A stretch of 60,564 nucleotides of DNA from Pseudopedobacter sp. (GTDB taxonomy: Bacteria; Bacteroidota; Bacteroidia; Sphingobacteriales; Sphingobacteriaceae): assembly GCA_014378105.1 (NCBI GenBank), contig JACMOI010000124.1, positions 1-60,564 on the forward strand, written 5' to 3'. The notes beneath the pieces are model-generated. The model did not search any database. It worked only from the letters and a program-made list of their open reading frames with translations, and was not told where the DNA came from. Positions 53,100 to 60,564 of this stretch are shown piece by piece; positions within the stretch are counted from its first letter, which is position 1, and the number at the start of each line of letters is the position of its first letter. The translations under genes were made by a program, and so were the position numbers.

Positions 53100-54578
53100 T
53101 TATTTTTCCCACCATGCTTTATAGTTCGCGTCATCAGTACCACCCTGAATAGCGATCTCCGCAGTATAGTTTTTCTTGTTGATTGATTGCTCATCTGTTG
53201 GATAAACAAAACGAGAAGAAATTTTACCGTTATTTAAATTTCCTGAGTTAGCATCAAACACAGGAAAACCTGTTCTACGATATTCTACCCACCCTTCAAA
53301 AGCTACGTTAAAATTACCAATCCACTTTTGCGTAATAATTTGGCTTAACGCGGTGGTTGGATTATAAACTACGCCAAGATTTGTGATGTAACTGGTTCCA
53401 TCTAAACCATAATCTGCGAAAGCGCCTTTAATACCATTATTATAATACTGATTGGCGGTTCCGGTAGAAATTAAACCTTTTAAACTGGCTTCAGCCAATA
53501 TAAATTGTTCTTCTTGATAAGTCATTACTCTAGCTCTTAAAACTGCTGGTGACGCATTGCTTATAAATTGTGCAGAATTAAAATTAGAGGAATTTCCGAC
53601 CTGATTGGAGTTCGCATTCGTTACTATTGGCATACCACCGTAATTATCAAAGCTGAAACCTGTTGCATATTGACTATTTGGGTTTTTAGCAAACAACAAA
53701 CTTAATCGTTGTTGATCACCTGTATTTTTAAACGTAGTATACAAAAGGCTATTCAGATATTTAACGCTATAATCTCCTGACCTTTCTGTAAGACTTGGGA
53801 ACGCATAAGGTACAGTTGTAGGCAAAGTTAATTCTGTACTTTCTGAAGGAGACGAGAATAAGGTATTGGCTCCATCAGCTACAATTTGTTGCATTTCTGC
53901 TGCTGCTGAGCTAAGTTTTCCATTTACTCTTAGCAAGTACCTTAATCTTAATCCGTCACAAAATTTTCTCCATTTGGCTACACTGCCTCCATAAATTAAA
54001 TCTCCTGAAATAGCCTGGGTGCTGGTCTTTAATAAATCATCTGCTGTTTTAAGATTAGGTAAAACTCCCAATTCAGGATCGGTATAAACAGTTTGCTGAC
54101 CATCATAAGCCGGCGCAAAATTCCCATCAGCGCCACTTAATGCTTGTTTAAAAGGAATATCTCCCCATAAATCTGTAAGCTGGGCAAAAGAATAGGCCCT
54201 TAAAATTAAACCCACAGCCTGCATCGACTTATTTCCACTAACTTTTGCATCGGTAATCAATTGATTGGCATCACGAGCGTTTGCATACATTTGGTCCCAA
54301 TAAGATTGGTTGGTAAAAGGGGCGTATCTTGCTTGATGATTATAATAATCCTGACTGAAAGTCGAATATTGTGCCATTCCATTGCCTAGAGTCCAAGCGC
54401 CACTTGCACTGGCATAAAATATATTGACTTCGATGTTTGAAACCAATGTTGGATCATTTGGGATTTCTAAAGAGTTTGGATTGGTATTTAGCTTTGTAAA
54501 TTCTTTTTTACAAGCACTTAATGAAATACCTAAAAGGACCGCAAACGTTAAGCTATATTTATTGATATACTTTTTCAT
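53100..54578 (-). CDS. SusD/RagB-like lipoprotein (SusD-like_2 type)
   Basis: 492 residues. The signal ends at LGISLSACKKEF (Cys near 23), followed by LNTNPNSLEIPNDPTLVSNI. The repeated central helices include LRAYSFAQLTDLWGDIPFKQA, given in part LRAYSFAQLTDLWGDIPF. The C-terminal part (WVEYRRTGFPVFD) is typical of the SusD-like_2 family. It binds substrate on the cell surface and partners with the SusC gene 13 bases upstream. Confidence 0.93.
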   Translation of the reverse strand: MKKYINKYSLTFAVLLGISLSACKKEFTKLNTNPNSLEIPNDPTLVSNIEVNIFYASASGAWTLGNGMAQYSTFSQDYYNHQARYAPFTNQSYWDQMYANARDANQLITDAKVSGNKSMQAVGLILRAYSFAQLTDLWGDIPFKQALSGADGNFAPAYDGQQTVYTDPELGVLPNLKTADDLLKTSTQAISGDLIYGGSVAKWRKFCDGLRLRYLLRVNGKLSSAAAEMQQIVADGANTLFSSPSESTELTLPTTVPYAFPSLTERSGDYSVKYLNSLLYTTFKNTGDQQRLSLLFAKNPNSQYATGFSFDNYGGMPIVTNANSNQVGNSSNFNSAQFISNASPAVLRARVMTYQEEQFILAEASLKGLISTGTANQYYNNGIKGAFADYGLDGTSYITNLGVVYNPTTALSQIITQKWIGNFNVAFEGWVEYRRTGFPVFDANSGNLNNGKISSRFVYPTDEQSINKKNYTAEIAIQGGTDDANYKAWWEK

Positions 54579-54591
54579 GTTTCTTTTGATT

Positions 54592-57500
54592 TTAAAAAGT
54601 GAAGTTTAAGTTTAAACCAAAACTTCTTGTGCTAGGATAGCTTAGGAAATCTATACCAGGTAAAATTTTATTTCCTCTTAAACTCAAACTTTCTGGGTCT
54701 ACATCTTTATTTTGAGTAATTAAGAACAAGTTTCTACCTACTAAAGAAGCATTTAAATTTGCTTTAGAAGTTTTTCCAAACACCTGTTTAAAGGTATAGC
54801 CCACTTTTAACTCTCTTAATTTTAAATAAGTTGCGTTATACATAAAAGCTTCGTTATTATTAGGATTATAAATACCTTGAGTATAATATTTGTAAGTTGC
54901 TACTCCCACTGTATTTGGGACGTAATTTCCGCTACCATCATCCATCACACCTTTTCCTACGATGGTTCCTTCTGCTCTTCCTGGTAAAGTTAAGGGTGAC
55001 ATCCCTCCTTGTAAAACGCCAAGCTCGGTATAAGAATAGTATTTACCACCTTGTCTCCAGTCCCAGGTCATGTCAAAATTGAAGTTTTTATAGCTCAATG
55101 TGTTAAACCATCCCAACATAAAATCTGGATTATAATTTCCTAATAACTTTCTATCAGTTTCAGCCGAGGTAACTGGCAAACCATTACTATAAATGATTTC
55201 ACCGTTTGGAGATCTTTTAAAATATCTACCATAAAGGTTACCATATCTTTCGCCAACAATGGCATTGTATTGAATTGATCTGAAGTAACGATCATATTGT
55301 GTTACATCTGCATATTTATAGCTATTTAATCCTTCTGGTAAGCCTTCTACAGTTGAAATATCATGACTAAAATTAAATGTAGTATTCCAGTTTAAACCCT
55401 TTTTAGATCTAATTGGAGAAGCTGTTAATACTAATTCGAAACCTTGATCCTTAATTTTTCCTCCGTTTACATAAGCTGCTGTATATCCTGAAGATATCGG
55501 CACTGGAACCTGAACAATCTCATCTTTAGTATGAGAGTTGTAATAAGTTGCATCTAATCCTATTCTATCATTTAAGAACCTAATCTCCAAGCCGGCTTCT
55601 ACAGAGTTAGTAGAAGAAGGTTTTAAATTACCATTCGCCAATGTGCCGGTAATAGTGGTAAGTGGCGAATTATTAAATGGTGTATTTGTGGTATAGGTAT
55701 TATTAATCGCATATGGATTTGCATCGTGACCTACCAAAGCTGCAGAACCTCTAACCTTTAAGAAAGATATTGCTTTTGGTAAATTAAACACCTCAGAAAG
55801 AATAACACTTAAAGATGCTGAAGGATAGAAGTAAGAATTCTTATTTACAGGTAAGGTACTAGACCAATCATTTCTTCCTGTAAAGTTTAGGTAAACTCGT
55901 CCTTTATAATCAATATCGGTAAAACCGTAAAGACTGTAAGTTGCTCTCTCTTGTTTTACTAATTCCGGAGGCAAATAACTTAATGAATTACTGAAATTAT
56001 ATAAATCAGGAGTTATTAAGGAGTTGGAAATATTTCTGATATAATTCACACTCTGCTTGAATCTATTTCCGCCCGCAGAAATGTTAAAGTTGAAGTTCTT
56101 TATTCCTTTAGGGATGTAGTTGAACAAGAAATCAGTGTTGCTTTCTATAAAGTTAACGTTGTCTGATCTAAAACCTCCGTTTGGAAATCTTACGGTACCA
56201 AAAACTCGGTGTCCTTCTCTGTTATCGGTATATTCATCTATCCCTGTTCTTACAAAAGCACTCAAAGTTGGCGTGAATTGATATTTCAATTGAGCGTTTC
56301 CAATAATTCTATTCTTCTTAAAGCTATTGGTATTTTGATTTACCGTTAAATACGGGTTATCATGATTGTTCCAATAGCGGAATTGTGTTTGGTCGGTTTG
56401 GCCTGCTGCCCATAATTTCTTTAAAGATTCTATATTAACATTTAGTGGCATTCCATAAACTCCAAAAAAGGTGTACATCACATTCTCAGATCCATATCCA
56501 ATGTTAGGTCTATTATCGCTACTGCTATTAAAAAAGTCTACGTAAACATTAGAGGTTAGCTTATCGGTAAATTTATTTTGAGCTCTTAATGAAATGGAGT
56601 TTCTAAAAAGATCCATATTTCCTACTTCTCCTTTATTGTAAAGATTCCCGAAGGATATTCTGTAGCTATTATCAGCGTTTCCTAAATTTAATGCAACATT
56701 ATTTTGAGTGGTAAGCCCTGTTCCAAAAAACTTTTTAATGTTGTCTGAGTGACCAATCCAAGGAGTTGGAGTTGGATTGGTTCCCGGTGGAAGTGTTTTT
56801 ACAGCTGCTAAATCTGCTGCCATATATGGCCCTACAGGACTATCAAACTGTACTACCTTTAAATTTGGATCAAACGCTCTTCCAAAATTTGGAATGTTAT
56901 TTTCTGTAGAAGTTCCTCCGTTAATATATTGATAATCTACAACTCCATTTCCTGCGCCATATTGATTTTGCAAAGCAGGAAATCTAAGTACGCTTTCTAC
57001 AGTAGTTTGTGAGTTAAAACTAACTCCTATTAAATCCGCTTCTTTCTTTCCTTTTTTGGTAGTAATAACGATTGCTCCATTGGCAGCTCTTGATCCATAT
57101 AATGCCGCCGCCGCCGGACCTTTTAAAACCGTAGTACTTTCAACATCATTCGGATTTAAGTCTGCAGCTCCATTGCCCCAATCTACCTCTGCCCAAGTTC
57201 CTTGCCCTGACGAATTGTTAATTGCATCATTGAAATACGTATCATTGCTGATAGGCACACCATCAACCACAAATAAAGGTTGATTAGTTCCTGAAAAGGA
57301 ATTTTCTCCTCTAATTACAATTCTTGATGTTGAACCTACGCCTGCCGAACCATTGGTAATTTGCACTCCTGCTAGCTTGCCTTGTAAATTGTTTACAAAG
57401 TTTGGAGTAGGGATATTGGTAATTTCTTTAGCTTTTAAGGTTTGTACCGCATATCCCAAAGACTTACTTTCTTTAGAAATGCCTAATGCGGTAACTACTA

Positions 57501-57831
57501 CTTCTGAGAGTATTTTTCCATCCTGAATAAGTAAAATAGGACTTATTAGTTTAGATTCTGGAATATCAATAGACGCATAACCAATATAACTAATTGTTAA
57601 AATTGCATTCTCTGGGGCTTCTAACTTAAAGTTTCCGTTAACATCTGTCGTTGTTCCTAAATTAGTGCCCTTTACTTTAATACTGGCGCCTATAATAGAT
57701 GAACGGTCTTTAGAATCTAAAACGGTTCCGGTAATCATTTTCATTTGCTGAGCAAAGCTAGTGCTTAAGTTCAAAAGCCAGCAAACCAACAAGAACAGCA
57801 CAAATTTTGAAAATCGGTAAATTGATTTCAT
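54592..57831 (-). CDS. SusC/RagA-type TonB-dependent outer membrane transporter
   Basis: 1079 residues, intact. Signal peptide to about LNLSTSFAQQ, then the carboxypeptidase-like domain (MITGTVLDSKDRSSIIGASI), the plug (PTPNFVNNLQGKLAGVQI, then GENSFSGTNQPLFVVDGVPI) and a barrel to the final Phe in GLNLNF. The plug ends near KGPAAAALYGSRAANGAIVI. It imports a polymer or peptide-like ligand with energy from TonB. It is the first gene of the susCD pair and follows a small exported protein gene on the same strand. Confidence 0.95.
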   Translation of the reverse strand: MKSIYRFSKFVLFLLVCWLLNLSTSFAQQMKMITGTVLDSKDRSSIIGASIKVKGTNLGTTTDVNGNFKLEAPENAILTISYIGYASIDIPESKLISPILLIQDGKILSEVVVTALGISKESKSLGYAVQTLKAKEITNIPTPNFVNNLQGKLAGVQITNGSAGVGSTSRIVIRGENSFSGTNQPLFVVDGVPISNDTYFNDAINNSSGQGTWAEVDWGNGAADLNPNDVESTTVLKGPAAAALYGSRAANGAIVITTKKGKKEADLIGVSFNSQTTVESVLRFPALQNQYGAGNGVVDYQYINGGTSTENNIPNFGRAFDPNLKVVQFDSPVGPYMAADLAAVKTLPPGTNPTPTPWIGHSDNIKKFFGTGLTTQNNVALNLGNADNSYRISFGNLYNKGEVGNMDLFRNSISLRAQNKFTDKLTSNVYVDFFNSSSDNRPNIGYGSENVMYTFFGVYGMPLNVNIESLKKLWAAGQTDQTQFRYWNNHDNPYLTVNQNTNSFKKNRIIGNAQLKYQFTPTLSAFVRTGIDEYTDNREGHRVFGTVRFPNGGFRSDNVNFIESNTDFLFNYIPKGIKNFNFNISAGGNRFKQSVNYIRNISNSLITPDLYNFSNSLSYLPPELVKQERATYSLYGFTDIDYKGRVYLNFTGRNDWSSTLPVNKNSYFYPSASLSVILSEVFNLPKAISFLKVRGSAALVGHDANPYAINNTYTTNTPFNNSPLTTITGTLANGNLKPSSTNSVEAGLEIRFLNDRIGLDATYYNSHTKDEIVQVPVPISSGYTAAYVNGGKIKDQGFELVLTASPIRSKKGLNWNTTFNFSHDISTVEGLPEGLNSYKYADVTQYDRYFRSIQYNAIVGERYGNLYGRYFKRSPNGEIIYSNGLPVTSAETDRKLLGNYNPDFMLGWFNTLSYKNFNFDMTWDWRQGGKYYSYTELGVLQGGMSPLTLPGRAEGTIVGKGVMDDGSGNYVPNTVGVATYKYYTQGIYNPNNNEAFMYNATYLKLRELKVGYTFKQVFGKTSKANLNASLVGRNLFLITQNKDVDPESLSLRGNKILPGIDFLSYPSTRSFGLNLNFTF

Positions 57832-57875
57832 AAAAATTACTAATAAAAGTGTGAATTATTTTAAATAATTAGGGA

Positions 57876-57901
57876 TTCTATCCGATTTTATTGGGATAGA
57901 A
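57876..57901. repeat. Inverted repeat between the small exported-protein gene and SusC
   Basis: TTCTATCC (57876-57883) and GGATAGAA (57894-57901) can pair. On the minus strand it lies 44 bases before the SusC ATG, so it might act as a leader hairpin, but no T tract or other signal supports a defined role. Confidence 0.35.
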
Positions 57902-57926
57902 AAATCTGGGCGAAGAAAAGGGGATT

Positions 57927-58307
57927 CTATATGATTAGCGTCCTATTAAACAAGAAAAGTCTTGTAGAAGCTGCTAAAGTTTGATCATCATAAAACTGGT
58001 TAGTTCTTTGATCTAAAATGTCATTAAAACTTAAAAAGTTATAATCAAACAAGGGATGATAAAAAAGCTGTGGAATATCTAAATGATGATGGTCGCTTAT
58101 ATCTTGATCATCGTCTATTATATTCGCTTGATTGAAAGCTTTTATGCTTTTACTAAGCGTTATAAGATTGTTGTTGATATTTTCAACAGCGCCCAGGTGA
58201 GTTAATATGTCTTGTGAAGTTTGAAGGCCAAATGAAAATATTAAGATCCATAGGAAAAAATGTATTGTCTTTTTACTTTTTAACCTAAATAACTTTGTGA
58301 GCAACAT
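57927..58307 (-). CDS. Small membrane-anchored or exported protein of unknown function
   Basis: 126 residues from the ATG at 58305-58307 (MLLTKLFRLKSKKT); the frame is open eleven codons upstream. One hydrophobic segment (IHFFLWILIFSFGLQTSQ) near 15-32 is a likely signal or anchor. The rest is acidic with the cluster IIDDDQDISDHHHLD, and ends FYDDQTLAASTRLFLFNRTLII. I do not recognise the family. It sits 95 bases upstream of the SusC gene, same strand, so it may belong to the same transcription unit. The acidic and His-rich cluster could bind metal, which is speculation. Confidence 0.65.
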   Translation of the reverse strand: MLLTKLFRLKSKKTIHFFLWILIFSFGLQTSQDILTHLGAVENINNNLITLSKSIKAFNQANIIDDDQDISDHHHLDIPQLFYHPLFDYNFLSFNDILDQRTNQFYDDQTLAASTRLFLFNRTLII

Positions 58308-58566
58308 ATTTATATTTATGCTGCAAAAGTATCGTCGCATTATTAGGATAATGCTTAGTTAATATTAAATATTTGTTAACAACAAAGAGTAAATCAATCA
58401 ACTGATTATCAATATATTTTATCAGTTTATTTTCAGATCTTACCTCATTAAGATTTATTTGAAAAATTATAAAAAAGTAATACAGAGCTGTAGTCATCAA
58501 AAAGTCTGAAAATTTATATCAAAGTCAACAATATCAATCTGTTTAATTAAGTTTAGGTTTTAGAAC

Positions 58567-60564
58567 ATGAATCCAGCTTATCAACAACTTATAAAAAAAA
58601 TAGACGACTTTATCAGAAAATATTATCTGAATAAAGTAGTAAGAGGCATGATATGGCTTTCAGGTATTTTTCTAATCAGCTATCTTTTTGCCATTGTTTC
58701 TGAGTATTATGGCTATTTGAGTCCCGTAACAAAAACTATTTTATTTTATTCTTTTCTAATCACTCAGGCTATTCTTGCTTGGGTTTTTGTGCTTAGACAT
58801 TTAATAAATTATTTGCAGTTAGGTAAAATCATCAGTCATGAGCAAGCTTCAGAGATTATTGGGTTTCATTTCCCCGAGATTAATGATAAGTTGCTAAACA
58901 CCCTACAACTTCAAAAACAAGTTTTAGAAAATCCCGATCAAAAAAACTTGATAGAAGCTAGTATTGAACAACGCATCAAAACTTTTAAACCCATCCCATT
59001 TGTTGCAGCAGTAAAAATTAGTGAGAATAAGAAATATTTACGTTATGCATTGATTCCGTTGGCTACTGTAGTTGTTTTAGCTTTCGCTGCTCCTTCCATT
59101 TTAACCGATGGAACTAGCCGCTTCCTCAATCACAATACTTTTTATAAGAAAAAGGCACCATTTGATTTCGAGATTTTAAATCAAAAACTGGAAGCTGTAC
59201 AAGGTGATGATTTCACATTGAAAGTAAAAATGACTGGAGATCAAATTCCTCAAGACATTTACATTGAGGATGGTTTAAACTCTTTTAAATTGGATAAAAA
59301 GGATATTATCAACTTTAGTTATTCTTTTAAAAATCTTCAAAAAAATAAAAAATTTAAGCTTTACGCTGGTGAATTTTCATCAGATGAATTTACCTTGTCT
59401 GTAAAAAATAAACCGGCATTATTGGGCTATTCCGTCCAGTTAGTTTATCCATCTTATTTAAATAAAGCTTCGCAAAGTTTCGAAAACCCAGGCGATTTAA
59501 CGGTTCCAACAGGAACGGTGATGAAATGGTTCTTCAATACGGAGTACGTATCGGCTTTTGATTTTAAATTGAATGATCGAATCACGTCTTTAAACTTAGT
59601 CGAACAAGACAAATTTAGTTTTACCGCAAAGATTTTAAAAAATGCTGTTTACTCGATGTTTTTAAAAAATGATGATTTAAGTGGTGAAGATTCTATATCC
59701 TATCGTTTAAATGTGATTGCGGATGAATACCCTAAAATTGAGGTAAATATAAAAGCCGATTCTGCAAATGCAAGGGTAATTTATTTTATTGGTAAAGCAG
59801 ACGATGATTATGGTTTAAGTTCGCTCAACTTTCATTATCAGATTTTAAAATCAGAGGATAATCAACGAAAAGGGAAAAACTTTTCTGTACCTGTAAACTT
59901 TGATAAAGGTAAATCGCAAAGCAATTTCTTCTATTTATGGGAGCTAAAAAATGTTGGTATTCAGCCAGGAGAAGATATTTCATATTACTTTGATGTGGCA
60001 GACAATGATGGTGTCGTTGGTCCTAAACATAGCCGTTCTGCAACTCAGGTTTATCAATTGGCATCAAAAGAAGAAGCCTTAAAAAATATCGAGGAGACTT
60101 CAAACAGCATTAAACAAAAAATGCAATCGGCTATAAAACAAGCTGAAAAAGTTCAGCAACAAGCTAAAAAGCTTAATCAAAACTTAATGGATGAAAAGAA
60201 TTTGGGCTATGAGCAAAAGAAACAAATAGATCAACTACTAGCTCAACAAAAGAAATTACAAGATTTAATTAAGGACATTCAGAAGGATAGTAAACAAAAT
60301 TTATTTGAGCGTAAAGAATTACAGCCTGATGAAAAGGAATTGCTAGAGAAACAAAAGCAAATTCAGGATTTGTTCAACAATGTATTGGATGAGAAAACAA
60401 AAAAGTTATTAGAGAATCTGCAAAAATTGATGGAGCAAAATCAGAAAGAATTAACTCAAGATCAGCTTCAACAAATGCAAACAGATAACAAGTCTCTACA
60501 AAAAGAACTAGATAGAATATTAGAGCTTTACAAGAAGTTAGAGGTAGAGCAAAAAGTAAATGAT
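58567..60564 (+). CDS. DUF4175-family large membrane-anchored coiled-coil protein (3' end outside window)
   Basis: From ATG 58567 the frame is open to the right edge, 666 codons, so the stop is beyond the window. Two membrane segments occur near residues 30-55 and 63-80 and another near 160-175. The middle is beta-rich (about 200-500, with VTGDDFTLKVKM-like QGDDFTLKVKM and YLWELKNVGIQPGEDI). From about residue 510 it becomes a long Gln/Lys-rich coiled coil (IKQKMQSAIKQAEKVQQQAK). This order fits the DUF4175 family of Bacteroidota, whose function is not established. It is divergent from the SusC/SusD unit. Confidence 0.85.
   Translation, partial: MNPAYQQLIKKIDDFIRKYYLNKVVRGMIWLSGIFLISYLFAIVSEYYGYLSPVTKTILFYSFLITQAILAWVFVLRHLINYLQLGKIISHEQASEIIGFHFPEINDKLLNTLQLQKQVLENPDQKNLIEASIEQRIKTFKPIPFVAAVKISENKKYLRYALIPLATVVVLAFAAPSILTDGTSRFLNHNTFYKKKAPFDFEILNQKLEAVQGDDFTLKVKMTGDQIPQDIYIEDGLNSFKLDKKDIINFSYSFKNLQKNKKFKLYAGEFSSDEFTLSVKNKPALLGYSVQLVYPSYLNKASQSFENPGDLTVPTGTVMKWFFNTEYVSAFDFKLNDRITSLNLVEQDKFSFTAKILKNAVYSMFLKNDDLSGEDSISYRLNVIADEYPKIEVNIKADSANARVIYFIGKADDDYGLSSLNFHYQILKSEDNQRKGKNFSVPVNFDKGKSQSNFFYLWELKNVGIQPGEDISYYFDVADNDGVVGPKHSRSATQVYQLASKEEALKNIEETSNSIKQKMQSAIKQAEKVQQQAKKLNQNLMDEKNLGYEQKKQIDQLLAQQKKLQDLIKDIQKDSKQNLFERKELQPDEKELLEKQKQIQDLFNNVLDEKTKKLLENLQKLMEQNQKELTQDQLQQMQTDNKSLQKELDRILELYKKLEVEQKVND

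Noticed and set aside
58285..58500. Minus-strand 71-codon open frame
   Set aside because: It overlaps the promoter region between two divergent genes and has no conserved features.

Overview
The window is AT-rich DNA from a Bacteroidota chromosome, most like the Sphingobacteriaceae (Pedobacter and relatives). The evidence is two SusC/SusD nutrient-uptake pairs, a GldD lipoprotein, an RprX/RprY-like two-component pair, Bacteroidota-type YafY/WYL regulation, TlpA proteins with a DUF4369-like front, and repeated TGAGCGGAGTCGAA-type palindromes. Gene content is mostly chromosomal housekeeping with small accessory patches. No rRNA, tRNA, CRISPR array or insertion sequence was recognised.

Layout. 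1-2513: sensor kinase (cut by the left edge) and response regulator. 2510-5550: accessory patch with a decaying three-gene minus-strand operon (WYL regulator, uracil-DNA-glycosylase-like protein, FtsZ/tubulin-like protein, each carrying at least one in-frame stop), then an intact PIN-type toxin-antitoxin pair. 5662-22644: metabolic and envelope genes: ALDH7-type dehydrogenase, TPR protein, ComA-like synthase, AroE, GldD, hydrolases, a LolE-type permease, IlvE, tryptophan 2,3-dioxygenase, an exported PLC-like protein with a cyclic-nucleotide phosphodiesterase, and a GATase. 22676-24583: a one-unit EamA protein, then a fluoride riboswitch controlling a CLC-F fluoride exporter. 24782-26169: SDR enzyme and a HigBA-type toxin-antitoxin pair. 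26274-42518: a phosphoserine phosphatase fused to SerA-like parts, an epimerase, an arginase-fold protein, TlpA, PurD, two M28 peptidases, a metallo-beta-lactamase/beta-CASP nuclease, a BlaI/BlaR1-type pair with unusual C-terminal domains, an S41 protease and a small CsbD-like protein. 42519-43324: no intact gene, but a possible decayed reading frame. 43325-48171: SusC/SusD pair 1, with SusC frameshifted at a G6 run. 48260-52873: a four-gene cluster joining an OpuB/EgtUV-type ABC transporter to EgtB and EgtD of ergothioneine synthesis. 53100-58307: SusC/SusD pair 2 with a small exported protein. 58567 to the right edge: a DUF4175-like gene cut by the window.

The most notable points are: (1) the transporter of the ergothioneine cluster appears to have a circularly permuted solute-binding domain, its two lobes being in reversed order relative to OpuCC/EgtU; (2) the decaying operon encodes a tubulin-family domain that keeps the PFSFEG block but has lost the GGGTGTG nucleotide loop; (3) the fluoride riboswitch and CLC-F exporter are clear; (4) the first SusC is broken exactly at a homopolymeric G tract, which suggests either phase variation or an assembly error.
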